Origin: Flavobacterium aestivum
Lineage (GTDB): Bacteria > Bacteroidota > Bacteroidia > Flavobacteriales > Flavobacteriaceae
DNA: 64,000 bases
Reading direction: 5' to 3'
NCBI RefSeq assembly: GCF_026870175.2
Contig: NZ_CP113977.2
Location: 4,154,001-4,218,000 of the forward strand
Shown: piece by piece, positions 8,808 through 18,074 of the stretch
How the letters are laid out: the number at the start of each line of letters is the position of its first letter
Numbering within the stretch: position 1 is the stretch's first letter
Position numbers and translations under genes: made by a program
The notes under the pieces: generated by a model
What the model saw: the letters and a program-made list of their open reading frames with translations, nothing else
Database searches by the model: none
What the model was told of the DNA's origin: nothing

Positions 8808-10970
8808 ATGAGTATCGATCATAACAGAATAAAAGTAGCTGATTTAGAAACAAATCAACCGAACAAAATCTTAACCACTAACACTATTGGAGAATTAGAG
8901 TTTAGTGATATTAACAACATCAAAACCGATAGTTATAATGCTCTTGACTATACCATTGCTGGCAAAGCATTAGATGCCAGACAAGGTAAAATCTTGCAGG
9001 ACACAAAAGAAAATAGCTCCAACAAGACACAGGACATTGAATCAAACAAGACCTCCAACATTTTCTTTGGCAGTGTCAAAGCTATTTACGATTGGTCTAT
9101 GGGAAAGTTCAAAAAAAAATTACTTGACATCAAAGACATTACTAACTTAATGGAGGTTATAAATGGAGAACAAGTGTATGTTCCTTTACCTACTGATGAA
9201 AAATTATTTTACAGCGGAGCTGCTGATATAAAAATTTTATTAAAAAACGACAATCAGGAATTGGTACCCATACCGGTAGGAACTAGATTTGAAATAACGG
9301 GTGATAGAAATGGGGGAAATATAAGTCCTACTGGAGAGGCAGAATTATATGGAGCTGTTCGTCCATTAGAAAAAAGCAGTACAGCAATTTTTATAAAAAT
9401 TGCTCCAAATACTTGGCACATTGAGTTTATAAATACCGATATGTTGGTATATAACTACTCTGGTATATCATGGGAACTTGATTACTGGCAGAATGGAAAT
9501 CGAATCGTTACAACAAACGACAATCCAATTACGTTGAATTTGAGAACTAATTCCGTCAAAAAACTACCTATTGGATGCAAAATAGAGTACACACAAAAAG
9601 GAAACGGTATAATCACATTAGTGCCTTTTTCTGGTGTAACACTTTTGACTAATTCGTCATTATCATCAGTAAAAGGGGAAACAAAGACATTAACAAAGAT
9701 AGCAGAGGATACTTGGACTTTAGAAGGTAATTTGCCAATTGCGGGAACACGTGTGCCAAGAACCTATTATATAAATGGAATAACAGGTAATAATGCAAAA
9801 GGTGTTTATGAAGATTCTACTCGACCGTATTTGACCGTCGACTATGTGTTGACCTCTGCTAATTTCAAAGATGGTGATATTATATTCTTAGAAACACCAA
9901 CCACATTTGCAATAACAGCGATAATTCCGTTTATGAATTGTACGTTTAAATCAGATGTTGCTTGTACACTTACTCTAGCAGGTAATAACAATACAAAGTT
10001 AGTTAAAGATGCAACTAGCGGGCATCTTATGTTTGACATTCCAAACGGAACACTAGATCTTAGAAGTTCAGTAGCTAAAACAGTAGGCGAATGGTTTAGT
10101 GCACTTACAATAAATGCATATAACTTGAAATCTGATGCGACTTTCAATTGTAATATATTTTATGCAGTAAATCTGAAAATCTTAGGTGTTTTTACTCATA
10201 ATGGAGGCACACTTTTTGGGCAAACAAATCTTAATGGAACCAATAATATTTTTATAAATGGAATATCATCTTCCGCCACTTCAACTCTATTTGCTTCTGG
10301 AACACATGGCTTTTCAAATATAGAATTTAATAATATATCATGTTCCAACTCATCGACGTATTATACAGTAGCTCAATATCTAGGAAATGGGTGTAGGATA
10401 TTACACGGAAATATATCATGTACTTATCCATCTTCATACACAATTGTAGCAACGGCAAGTTCTACGGCTAATCAAGAAATTATATTTAAGAATCAAGCTA
10501 CCGTAACAGGTAAAGGGGGATATTGGGCATATGGAGGTATAACAAATATTACTGGATATTGTACGTTTACCAATAATGATACCATGTTCTTTTCGACTGC
10601 AGGTGCCAGAACTGAAAAGATACAATTCTACAATGCTACTATTTTCTCGAAAGGACCAATCTGGAAAGATGCAGGAAGAGGAACTATACTAACTAGTTTT
10701 AATATCACGTTTATAAACTGCACAATTTACGTTGACAATGCACTGATATATGGAAAGAATGAAATTCTTAACAACAATCAAGAAATGATAAGTAACCCCG
10801 CTATTCGTTTTATAGGAACGAATGTAGTTTATTGTACTGTTAGTACTGCCAATTATATATCTTTTAATAATGGTAACGGTACGTACTCTGGCATTGTAAT
10901 GGAAAAAATAGGCTCACTTACAACTAATGGATTAATTAACAACACAATAACAGTAAATAATTTATTATAA
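8808..10970 (+). CDS. Second tail-fibre-like protein, beta-helix type
   Basis: This is a 720-residue protein. Near residues 45-60 it carries AGKALDARQGKIL, a motif typical of phage tail-fibre and tail-collar proteins, followed by a helical stretch to about 110. Residues about 120-320 are beta-rich. From about 325 to the end the sequence has the repetitive short-strand, N/G/T-rich pattern of a right-handed parallel beta-helix, as in tail spikes and pectate-lyase-like proteins. No catalytic residues for glycan cleavage are obvious. It is the last gene of the cluster and ends before a strong terminator. Surface binding, possibly with depolymerase activity, is the inferred role. Confidence 0.75.
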   Translation: MSIDHNRIKVADLETNQPNKILTTNTIGELEFSDINNIKTDSYNALDYTIAGKALDARQGKILQDTKENSSNKTQDIESNKTSNIFFGSVKAIYDWSMGKFKKKLLDIKDITNLMEVINGEQVYVPLPTDEKLFYSGAADIKILLKNDNQELVPIPVGTRFEITGDRNGGNISPTGEAELYGAVRPLEKSSTAIFIKIAPNTWHIEFINTDMLVYNYSGISWELDYWQNGNRIVTTNDNPITLNLRTNSVKKLPIGCKIEYTQKGNGIITLVPFSGVTLLTNSSLSSVKGETKTLTKIAEDTWTLEGNLPIAGTRVPRTYYINGITGNNAKGVYEDSTRPYLTVDYVLTSANFKDGDIIFLETPTTFAITAIIPFMNCTFKSDVACTLTLAGNNNTKLVKDATSGHLMFDIPNGTLDLRSSVAKTVGEWFSALTINAYNLKSDATFNCNIFYAVNLKILGVFTHNGGTLFGQTNLNGTNNIFINGISSSATSTLFASGTHGFSNIEFNNISCSNSSTYYTVAQYLGNGCRILHGNISCTYPSSYTIVATASSTANQEIIFKNQATVTGKGGYWAYGGITNITGYCTFTNNDTMFFSTAGARTEKIQFYNATIFSKGPIWKDAGRGTILTSFNITFINCTIYVDNALIYGKNEILNNNQEMISNPAIRFIGTNVVYCTVSTANYISFNNGNGTYSGIVMEKIGSLTTNGLINNTITVNNLL

Positions 10971-11095
10971 TATAGTACTTATAACCTGATATCAATATTG
11001 AGTTGTAATTTAATAACACCACTACAAACGGAACTATGAAAGTATCTATCAAAAGTTTCTGAAATAAAAAGACTTCCCTAAGTTCTTTTTAAAAT

Positions 11096-11152
11096 AAAAG
11101 TCAATGACTACACTAAGTATAATATCCCTTAGTTAGTCATTGGCTTTTTTGT
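11096..11152 (+). terminator. Terminator ending the fibre cluster
   Basis: A long imperfect hairpin has arms around GTCAATGACTA...CTAAG and CTTAGTTAGTCATTGGC and is followed by TTTTTTG. The rest of the 342-base gap (10971-11312) is AT-rich, with no gene apparent apart from the ABC-F promoter element at its end. Confidence 0.75.
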
Positions 11153-11286
11153 TAATACAAAAAAACATTTGCAAACACTCCCCAACAAATACACATTCTA
11201 TTGATTTAAGTCTGTATTTGAAAGAGTAAATACCTCATCTCTTTTAGTTTCAAAATAAACAATTCGCATTTAGTCCTATAATAGTT

Positions 11287-11294
11287 TACTTTTG
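11287..11294 (+). promoter_or_regulatory. -7 promoter element of the ABC-F gene
   Basis: TACTTTTG matches the Bacteroidota -7 consensus TAnnTTTG. No clear TTG lies at -33. The element contains the TTG at 11292 that could be mistaken for a start codon, so translation should begin downstream at GTG 11313. Confidence 0.5.
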
Positions 11295-11312
11295 CAAAAA
11301 AAAAATAGCCTT

Positions 11313-13175
11313 GTGAATTATTTATCTGTAGAAAATATATCAAAATCTTTTGGGGAGCGTACGCTCTTCAAAGATATTTCCTTTGGGATCAACAAAGATC
11401 AAAAAATTGCCTTTATTGCCAAAAATGGTTCGGGTAAAACCACTATAATGAGTATCATTAATGGTTTTGACGAACCCGATACTGGACAAGTTGTACTTAG
11501 AAAAAGTATCCGAATGGCTTTTTTGTCTCAAGACAATAAACTACAGGATGAATTAACGATTGAAGAAAGCATTTTCGCATCAGATAATGAGACCTTAAAA
11601 GTGATCGAAGCCTACGAAAAAGCATTAGAAAATCCAGAAGACGAGGAAGCGTATCAAAAGGCTTTTGATGCAATGGATCAGCACAATGCCTGGGATTTTG
11701 AAACACAATACAAGCAAATTCTATTCAAATTGAAGCTAGAAGACTTCAAACTGAAAGTAAAAAACCTTTCTGGTGGACAGAAAAAAAGATTATCTCTTGC
11801 CATCATTTTAATTAACCGCCCTGATTTACTAATTCTCGATGAACCAACGAATCACTTGGATTTAGAGATGATTGAATGGCTGGAAAGTTATTTTGCCAAA
11901 GAAAATATTACGCTATTTATGGTAACACACGACCGTTTCTTCTTGGAGCGTGTTTGTAATGAAATCATAGAACTTGACAACGGAAAAATATACCAATATA
12001 AAGGAAACTACTCTTATTATTTGGAGAAAAAAGAAGAGCGAATTGCCTCAGAAAATGCAAGTATCGATAAGGCACAAAACCTTTTTGTCAAAGAATTGGA
12101 ATGGATGCGCAGACAGCCCAAAGCCAGAACAACCAAATCTAAATCACGTCAGGACGATTTTTATGTAATTAAGGAGAAAGCCCAAAGCCGCAGAAAAGAA
12201 AATGTGGTGGAACTGGAAATAAATATGGAACGTATGGGAAGCAAGATTATTGAGCTTCACAAACTTTCAAAAAAATTCAAAGATCATGTAATCCTGGATA
12301 ATTTCAGTTATGATTTCCAGCGTGGAGAACGTATCGGAATCATTGGCAAAAACGGAACTGGGAAATCTACATTCTTAAATCTCTTGACAGGAACTTTACC
12401 TTTAGATTCTGGAAAAGTGGTTGTGGGAGACACTATCAAAATTGGTTATTATACCCAAAGCGGAATTAATCCAAAACCAGGTCAACGTGTCATTGATGTT
12501 ATCAAAGAATACGGAGAATATATTCCGCTTGCGAAAGGAAAAATCATTTCGGCTTCGCAATTGTTGGAGCGTTTTCTTTTTGATGCCAAAAAGCAATATG
12601 ATTATGTCGAAAAACTGAGTGGTGGTGAGTTAAAACGCTTGTATTTATGTACAGTCTTGATTCAGAATCCAAACTTTTTGATTCTCGATGAGCCAACAAA
12701 TGATTTAGACATTGTGACCTTAAACGTATTAGAAAGTTTCCTTCTCGACTATCCGGGATGCTTGGTTGTGGTATCGCACGATCGTTATTTTATGGACAAA
12801 ATCGTAGATCAATTATTCGTTTTTAGAGGTCAAGGCGTTATTGAAAATTTCCCTGGTAACTACTCTGATTTTAGAGCCTACGAAGATAGTGCCGATGTAG
12901 CTCAGAAAGAAGAGAACAAAACCGAAAAAAAGGAATGGAAACAAAACAATCCGACTGGAAATTTGACTTTCAACGAGCAAAAGGAATTTCAGAAAATTGA
13001 AAGAGAAATCAAGGATTTAGAAATAGACAAAGCCAAAATTGAACAACTGTTTTCAGACGGAAAAGTGTCTGATGCTAATATTGAAAAGAAAGCAAAAGAA
13101 CTAGAAAACATTATCAAGAAAATAGAAGACAAAGAAGAAAGATGGTTTGAGTTGAGTGCAAAGATGGAAGGATAA
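11313..13175 (+). CDS. ABC-F family ATPase, Uup-like
   Basis: This is a 620-residue soluble protein with two ATP-binding cassettes and no membrane domain, as in ABC-F translation factors. Walker A motifs are at about 36-44 (AKNGSGKTT) and 345-353 (GKNGTGKST). Signature motifs are LSGGQ at about 152 and LSGGE at about 435, each followed by a LILDEPT Walker B. The linker between cassettes carries the basic RRQPKARTTKSKSR stretch, and the last 80 residues form a charged coiled coil as in Uup. ABC-F proteins act on the ribosome, and Uup also affects DNA integrity; which applies here is inference. The GTG start was chosen because the upstream TTG lies inside the promoter. Confidence 0.9.
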   Translation: MNYLSVENISKSFGERTLFKDISFGINKDQKIAFIAKNGSGKTTIMSIINGFDEPDTGQVVLRKSIRMAFLSQDNKLQDELTIEESIFASDNETLKVIEAYEKALENPEDEEAYQKAFDAMDQHNAWDFETQYKQILFKLKLEDFKLKVKNLSGGQKKRLSLAIILINRPDLLILDEPTNHLDLEMIEWLESYFAKENITLFMVTHDRFFLERVCNEIIELDNGKIYQYKGNYSYYLEKKEERIASENASIDKAQNLFVKELEWMRRQPKARTTKSKSRQDDFYVIKEKAQSRRKENVVELEINMERMGSKIIELHKLSKKFKDHVILDNFSYDFQRGERIGIIGKNGTGKSTFLNLLTGTLPLDSGKVVVGDTIKIGYYTQSGINPKPGQRVIDVIKEYGEYIPLAKGKIISASQLLERFLFDAKKQYDYVEKLSGGELKRLYLCTVLIQNPNFLILDEPTNDLDIVTLNVLESFLLDYPGCLVVVSHDRYFMDKIVDQLFVFRGQGVIENFPGNYSDFRAYEDSADVAQKEENKTEKKEWKQNNPTGNLTFNEQKEFQKIEREIKDLEIDKAKIEQLFSDGKVSDANIEKKAKELENIIKKIEDKEERWFELSAKMEG

Positions 13176-13231
13176 TTTTTTAGCAGACAACTAAATTTTA
13201 AACACTAACCGTATTCTTTAAAATAATATTT

Positions 13232-13271
13232 AAAAGCCACAACCGAATTCAGTTTTGTTGTGGCTTTTTTT
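13232..13271 (+). terminator. Terminator after the ABC-F gene
   Basis: AAAGCCACAAC and GTTGTGGCTTT form a stem of about 11 bp around a 13-base loop, with a T-run on the plus strand. Confidence 0.85.
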
Positions 13272-13444
13272 ATTTTACAAATCTTTTTTAAGATAATACT
13301 TTAGTAACATAAAAATAAATAAAAACTTTTATTGTCTTAATCAAATACTTATAAAGAAATTTCATTTAGTTTTATATTTTTACATTGAATTAATTAATCA
13401 ACTTCAGATAATTGAAATGTTTTAGATAAAACAGCATCTTCAAT

Positions 13445-14707
13445 ATGAATTTTACAACTATTTTAAAATCGAGAATCTTATTGCTATTTATTTTTTTACT
13501 TTTCATTTCTCAAGCTATTTTTTCGCAAGAGGGAAATGATAAGGGAGAAAAAAAATATCCATTAAAGTCTATTATTGATTTATTTACAAAAGAAGATACT
13601 CTAAAAATAGGCAAACCCAATCCTAAAAGAAATTTAATAGCATTTCCCACATTAGGATACCAACCCGCAAATGGTTTTACTCTTGGATTTATAAGTCAAT
13701 TTAGTTTTAAAATAAAACCAGAAAACAAAATCTCTTTATTATCAGGAGGAGCTTCCTATAGTTCTCAAAAACAAGTCCTGACTTATTTAAAAAATAATAT
13801 GTACATCAGTAATGACCACTTCTTCTTTAGTGGTGATTTCAGATATTATATTTTCTCACAATCCAATTACGGTTTAGGAACCGATATTATTCCTTGGGGC
13901 TCTGAATTTAAAGATTTTAGTTTCAGCTCTATAGAGCAACCTATGAATTACAATTATTTTAAATTTCACGAAACAGTATCCTACAATGTATTTCCCTCAT
14001 TTTTTATTGGAGCTGGAATACATTTTGACAGTTATTCCAACATAGATGATAAACTTTTGGATGTTGCCAATGAGCAATACACCTACCATTATAATTATTC
14101 AAAAAAATATGGATTCAGTACTAAGAATTATGCAGTCAATGGAGTCAGTTTAAATCTCATTTATGACACTAGAGACAACCTAATAAATACCAATAAAGGT
14201 TTATTCTTGAACATGAATTATCGATACAATCCCAAAATAAGTATTAATGCACATCAAAGCAGCACTTTATTACTTGAATCCCGATATTTCATCCCCATTA
14301 GCAAAATAAACAAACAGCATGTTATAGGATTTTGGGCCTATGGCCAATTCTTGACAAGCGGCAGATTACCTTATTTAAATCTTCCGGCATTAGGTTGGGA
14401 TCAAAATAGCCGTAGCGGAAAAGGATATACACAAGGGCTTTTTAGAGGTACAAACCTGATGTACTTTGAGGGTGAATACCGTTTCCCAATTACCAAAAAC
14501 CAAATGATTAGCGGAACAGTCTTTGCTAATGCTACAACCGCAAGTGATATTGACCGAAATCTGGGATTATTTGAGTCAATTCAGCCTGCTATCGGAGTAG
14601 GATTAAGAGCGCTTCTTGACAAAAATACATTAACTAATTTTATAGTCAATTTTGGATTAGGACGTGATTCCAGAACCTTCTATTTTAATGACGGAGAAGG
14701 ATTTTAA
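13445..14707 (+). CDS. Omp85/BamA-type outer-membrane barrel protein
   Basis: This is a 420-residue protein with a signal peptide of about 27 residues (hydrophobic core LLLFIFLLFIS, cleavage near FSQ). The mature part is made of alternating beta-strands. Features of Omp85 surface-antigen barrels are present: a YDTRDN strand near residue 240, RGTNLMYFEGEYRFP near 340, and a C-terminus GRDSRTFYFNDGEGF typical of flavobacterial members. At this length there are no POTRA domains, so it is a barrel-only member. The exact substrate is unknown. The gene is monocistronic. Confidence 0.8.
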   Translation: MNFTTILKSRILLLFIFLLFISQAIFSQEGNDKGEKKYPLKSIIDLFTKEDTLKIGKPNPKRNLIAFPTLGYQPANGFTLGFISQFSFKIKPENKISLLSGGASYSSQKQVLTYLKNNMYISNDHFFFSGDFRYYIFSQSNYGLGTDIIPWGSEFKDFSFSSIEQPMNYNYFKFHETVSYNVFPSFFIGAGIHFDSYSNIDDKLLDVANEQYTYHYNYSKKYGFSTKNYAVNGVSLNLIYDTRDNLINTNKGLFLNMNYRYNPKISINAHQSSTLLLESRYFIPISKINKQHVIGFWAYGQFLTSGRLPYLNLPALGWDQNSRSGKGYTQGLFRGTNLMYFEGEYRFPITKNQMISGTVFANATTASDIDRNLGLFESIQPAIGVGLRALLDKNTLTNFIVNFGLGRDSRTFYFNDGEGF

Positions 14708-14845
14708 ATATTCTGCTAATTATAATATTTAGAGAATTTCCAGATCAATATTTATTCTAAAGTATTCATCTTTGATCTTATACAGAAAAACAAAACTCCA
14801 GTTTTTGAAGGCTATTGCTTCTGACAAAATCCTATCAAATTTTAT

Positions 14846-14853
14846 TATATTTG
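14846..14853 (+). promoter_or_regulatory. -7 promoter element of the FKBP lipoprotein gene
   Basis: TATATTTG matches TAnnTTTG and lies 23 bases before the ATG. It supports the internal ATG at 14877 over an upstream start. No clear -33 TTG is seen. Confidence 0.5.
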
Positions 14854-14876
14854 CCTTCATAAAAAATAACCTATCT

Positions 14877-15347
14877 ATGAAACATTTATTATTTGCATTA
14901 CTGACTATAACACTTTTTGTTTCTTGTTCTAAACAAAAGGAAAAAGAAAAAGAAGTACCAGTTGATTATGTTGCCCAAAACGACAAAGAAATCACCGATT
15001 ATATCGCCAAAAATAAACTAGTTGCACAAAAAAGTGAATCTGGTTTGTATTATGTGATTACCGATCCTGGAACTGGAACACAACCTACAGCAACGTCTAA
15101 TGTGACTGTAGCTTACAAAGGTTATTTTACTAACGGAAATACATTTGATCAAAGTAATCCGGAAGGAATTTCTTTTGGTTTAGATCAAGTTATAAAAGGC
15201 TGGACTGAAGGTATTCCTTATTTTAAAACTGGTGGTAGTGGAATTCTTTTAGTACCTTCTCATTTAGGATATGGAGATAATGCTATGGGTCCGATCCCAG
15301 GAGGTTCAGTACTTATTTTTGATATAAAATTACTTTCAGTAAATTAA
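14877..15347 (+). CDS. FKBP-type peptidyl-prolyl isomerase lipoprotein
   Basis: This is a 156-residue protein. The start was set at ATG 14877 because a lipoprotein signal follows at once, with the lipobox FVSC ending at Cys17, and a promoter element sits just upstream. After a charged linker, residues about 55-155 form an FKBP domain (SGLYY, VTVAYKGY, VIKGWTEGIP, LGYGDNAMGPIPGGSVLIFDI). It probably assists folding of secreted proteins from the inner or outer membrane. A terminator shared with the convergent SDR gene follows. Confidence 0.9.
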   Translation: MKHLLFALLTITLFVSCSKQKEKEKEVPVDYVAQNDKEITDYIAKNKLVAQKSESGLYYVITDPGTGTQPTATSNVTVAYKGYFTNGNTFDQSNPEGISFGLDQVIKGWTEGIPYFKTGGSGILLVPSHLGYGDNAMGPIPGGSVLIFDIKLLSVN

Positions 15348-15396
15348 ATCAAAACCTCTTCACAAATAATATAAGAAATCCCAATTTTACGGATTC

Positions 15397-15445
15397 AAAA
15401 TAGAAAACCACAACAGAATCTGATTCTGTTGTGGTTTTCTATTTT
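15397..15445. terminator. Perfect 49-base palindromic bidirectional terminator
   Basis: Two exactly complementary 24-base arms surround a single central base. Both outer ends are A/T runs, so it can stop transcription of the FKBP gene on plus and of the SDR gene on minus. The core of each arm is CCACAACAGAATC or its complement. Confidence 0.9.
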
Positions 15446-15502
15446 ATAAAGAATTTTTAAACTGAAATCTTTGGGTTTCTAATTAAAAAATGAAATTGTA
15501 AA

Positions 15503-17122
15503 CTACCACGCAATAGGATTGTAATCTTTCAAAAATTTTCCGCACCAGTGCTTTCCAGTATTGATTCCATCAAACAAAGGATCCATAACTCGAGCGGCAC
15601 CATCTACAATGTCCAGTGGTGGTTGAAAATCTTGTTCTTCTTGTTTGCGTTTGGATAATTCCGCTGGATCCTCGTCAGTTACCCAACCAGTGTCTACAGC
15701 ATTCATAAAAATACCGTCTTTTGCAAGTGTTCCAGCAGCAGTGTGCGTTAGCATATTCAAAGCTGCTTTGGCCATATTGGTATGTGGATGACGGTCTTCC
15801 TTAAAGTCACGGTAAAATTTCCCCTCCATAGCCGAAACATTTATGATGTGTTTTTTTCCAGTGTTGTCTTTCTTCATCACTTCCGAAAGACGATTACACA
15901 ATACAAAAGGTGCTACCGAATTTACAAGCTGTACTTCGATCATTTCAGTAGTTTCTATTTGTCCCAACTTCAAACGCCAGCTGTTTACTTTTCGTAAATC
16001 AACCTGTTGTAAATCGGCATCGAGTTCTCCTTCCGGAAAAACTTCTTGTGCAACCAGTGTATTATCAAAAGAATATGGAATTTGAGATAATTTAGCAGAA
16101 GCCCTTAAACCAATTCCAGGTTCCGGTCCGTGCCAAGTTACTGGCATATTCTGATTAGAAGATGCTCCACTGGTCAATACTTTTAATTCTTCCAAACAAT
16201 TGGTATGATCCAATAATAAATCTTGAGCTTGCTGAGGTAAAGAACCAATTGGAAGCTCTTCATTTTCTATCAAGTGGGTATAAAAGCCCGCTGGACGTCT
16301 CACAGTTTGCGCCGCATTATTAATTAGAATGTCCAATCGTCCGTATTTTTGTTCTATGAAATTGCAAAAAATCTCCACACTCGGAATATGTCTCAAATCT
16401 AATCCGTGAATTTTCAAGCGATGCCCCCACTCCATAAAATCGTCTTCTTTAGAAAAACGCAAAGCCGAATCTACAGGAAAACGAGTCGTTGCAATTACAG
16501 TTGCGCCACCACGTAACAGCATCAGAGTGATATGATAACCAATTTTTAAGCGGGATCCCGTAATAACAGCAATTTGACCATTTACATCTGCGGTTTGAAA
16601 ACGCTTGGCATAATTAAAATCTCCACAATCCGAACACATCGAGTCATAAAAATGATGCATTTTTGTAAACTCAGTTTTACACACATAACACTTTCTAGGC
16701 GTTTCGAGTTCTAATTGCTCTTTACTTGCAAGATCACTATGAGCCAAAAGTTTTGGAGCAACAAAAATGCTTGCTTCGCGGGCAGAACGAATTCCGGTTT
16801 CCTTACGAGCCGTTCTATCTTTCTTTTCCTGCTTTCGTTTGGCTAGTGCTTTTGCGTCCTTTTTTCTTTTAGCAAACTCATCACGATCTGGACGCGAAAA
16901 TTGCCCAGCAGCTTTGATTAAAGCTGTTCTTTGCTCTTTTGGTATTTCAAAAATTTGATCTGTATCTGCATTCAATTGTGACAAAATAGCGATACATTTA
17001 TTTATTTCATCTAATGTTATCGTACTATTTTGCTCTATTTCTTCCTTAATCATCATAAAAAATTCATTGCTATTCTTTGGGATAAATTCCAAAGGCGCAA
17101 AGATAGTTTTAAATTTTGTCAT
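15503..17122 (-). CDS. SDR-family protein with N-terminal helical and zinc-ribbon-like extension
   Basis: This is a 539-residue protein. Residues 1-140 are helical and very basic around 85-115. A possible zinc site follows (Cys145, Cys148, Cys163, Cys166). The C-terminal part is a Rossmann SDR fold: TGSRLKIG at 188-195 for the dinucleotide, NNAAQ near 270, and INVSAMEG near 440. The normal SDR catalytic YxxxK is replaced by TNMAK in the [11 protein letters not shown] stretch, so the Tyr is missing and ordinary dehydrogenase activity is doubtful. An N-terminal extension of this size with four cysteines is unusual for SDRs. The cytosolic role is unknown; RNA or protein binding plus NAD(P) sensing is speculative. 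Confidence 0.8.
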   Translation of the reverse strand: MTKFKTIFAPLEFIPKNSNEFFMMIKEEIEQNSTITLDEINKCIAILSQLNADTDQIFEIPKEQRTALIKAAGQFSRPDRDEFAKRKKDAKALAKRKQEKKDRTARKETGIRSAREASIFVAPKLLAHSDLASKEQLELETPRKCYVCKTEFTKMHHFYDSMCSDCGDFNYAKRFQTADVNGQIAVITGSRLKIGYHITLMLLRGGATVIATTRFPVDSALRFSKEDDFMEWGHRLKIHGLDLRHIPSVEIFCNFIEQKYGRLDILINNAAQTVRRPAGFYTHLIENEELPIGSLPQQAQDLLLDHTNCLEELKVLTSGASSNQNMPVTWHGPEPGIGLRASAKLSQIPYSFDNTLVAQEVFPEGELDADLQQVDLRKVNSWRLKLGQIETTEMIEVQLVNSVAPFVLCNRLSEVMKKDNTGKKHIINVSAMEGKFYRDFKEDRHPHTNMAKAALNMLTHTAAGTLAKDGIFMNAVDTGWVTDEDPAELSKRKQEEQDFQPPLDIVDGAARVMDPLFDGINTGKHWCGKFLKDYNPIAW

Positions 17123-17143
17123 TCCTTTTAATAAAAACTATAT

Positions 17144-17255
17144 CGCAAAGACACACAAAGCAATCACAGAGATTCGTAAAGTTTTGTTTTAACATTTAAA
17201 AAAACTAAAATCTCTGTGTACCTTTGTGTCTTAATATTTTGTGAATCTCTGCGTA
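17144..17255. repeat. Imperfect inverted repeat (CGCAAAGAC / CTCTGTGTACC type)
   Basis: A left arm with CGCAAAGACACACAAAG and CACAGAGATTCG is mirrored about 30 bases later by AATCTCTGTGTACCTTTGTG and GTGAATCTCTGCG. This looks like an interspersed palindromic repeat of flavobacterial intergenic regions. It fills most of the gap between the divergent SDR and methyltransferase genes. Confidence 0.6.
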
Positions 17256-17264
17256 ATAAATCCT

Positions 17265-18044
17265 ATGTTTTTTCAAATCAAATCCTATTTACAATTTCTG
17301 TGGCATTCCAAAAACGAACATGCTGTACATTCACCATTTGTCTTCAATCTATTGACCAAATGTTTTTACGATAAAAAAACAAAACCTGAATATGTTGTTT
17401 TAAAAGAGTATAGAAATTCACTTTTAGAAAATAAAAACACTATCGAAGTTACTGATTTTGGTGCGGGTTCCAGAGTTTTCAAATCCAATACAAGAGCAAT
17501 TAATAAGATTGCCAAAAACGCCGGAATTAGCAGAAAACGAGCCGAATTATTATCTAGAATTACCAATTATTTTCAACCTTCAAGCGTTCTGGAAATAGGG
17601 ACTTCATTGGGATTAGCCACTTCTGCCCTAGCCACGGGAAACCCGAAAGCATCCATCATAACATTAGAAGGTTGTCCTGAAACGGCTAAAATTGCTCAAA
17701 ACCAATTTAAACAATTTGGATTAACCACTATAAATTCATTAGTAACTGAATTCAACGACTATTTGAGTAACTTACAAATTTCACCTTCCAATTTTCAATT
17801 GATTTACTTCGACGGTAATCACTCAAAAAAAGCTACCCTAGAATATTTTGAATTGTTATTGCCTACTATTACGAATGAAACTGTTTGGATATTTGATGAC
17901 ATTCACTGGTCTAAAGAAATGGAAGAAACTTGGGAGATTATAAAAAATCATCCAAAAGTTACTGTTAGTATTGATACTTTTCAATGGGGATTAGTTTTCT
18001 TTAGATACGAACAACCCAAGCAACATTTTGTAATAAGAACTTAG
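17265..18044 (+). CDS. Class I SAM-dependent methyltransferase
   Basis: This is a 259-residue cytosolic protein. ATG 17265 was chosen over an upstream GTG because HAVHSPF soon after it matches the usual N-terminus of this Bacteroidota family. The SAM-binding core begins with VLEIGTSLGLAT near residue 107, the acidic second strand is ITLEG, and the O-methyltransferase-like LIYFDGNHS motif is near 183, followed by WIFDDIHW. The substrate is unknown. The carbonic anhydrase gene follows 30 bases later and may be co-transcribed. Confidence 0.85.
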   Translation: MFFQIKSYLQFLWHSKNEHAVHSPFVFNLLTKCFYDKKTKPEYVVLKEYRNSLLENKNTIEVTDFGAGSRVFKSNTRAINKIAKNAGISRKRAELLSRITNYFQPSSVLEIGTSLGLATSALATGNPKASIITLEGCPETAKIAQNQFKQFGLTTINSLVTEFNDYLSNLQISPSNFQLIYFDGNHSKKATLEYFELLLPTITNETVWIFDDIHWSKEMEETWEIIKNHPKVTVSIDTFQWGLVFFRYEQPKQHFVIRT

Positions 18045-18074
18045 ATTTGTACATTTAAAATTCAAAATCACATT

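Noticed and set aside
11292..11312. TTG start of the ABC-F gene
   Set aside because: This TTG is part of the TACTTTTG promoter element and the added residues are an A-run artefact; GTG 11313 fits better.
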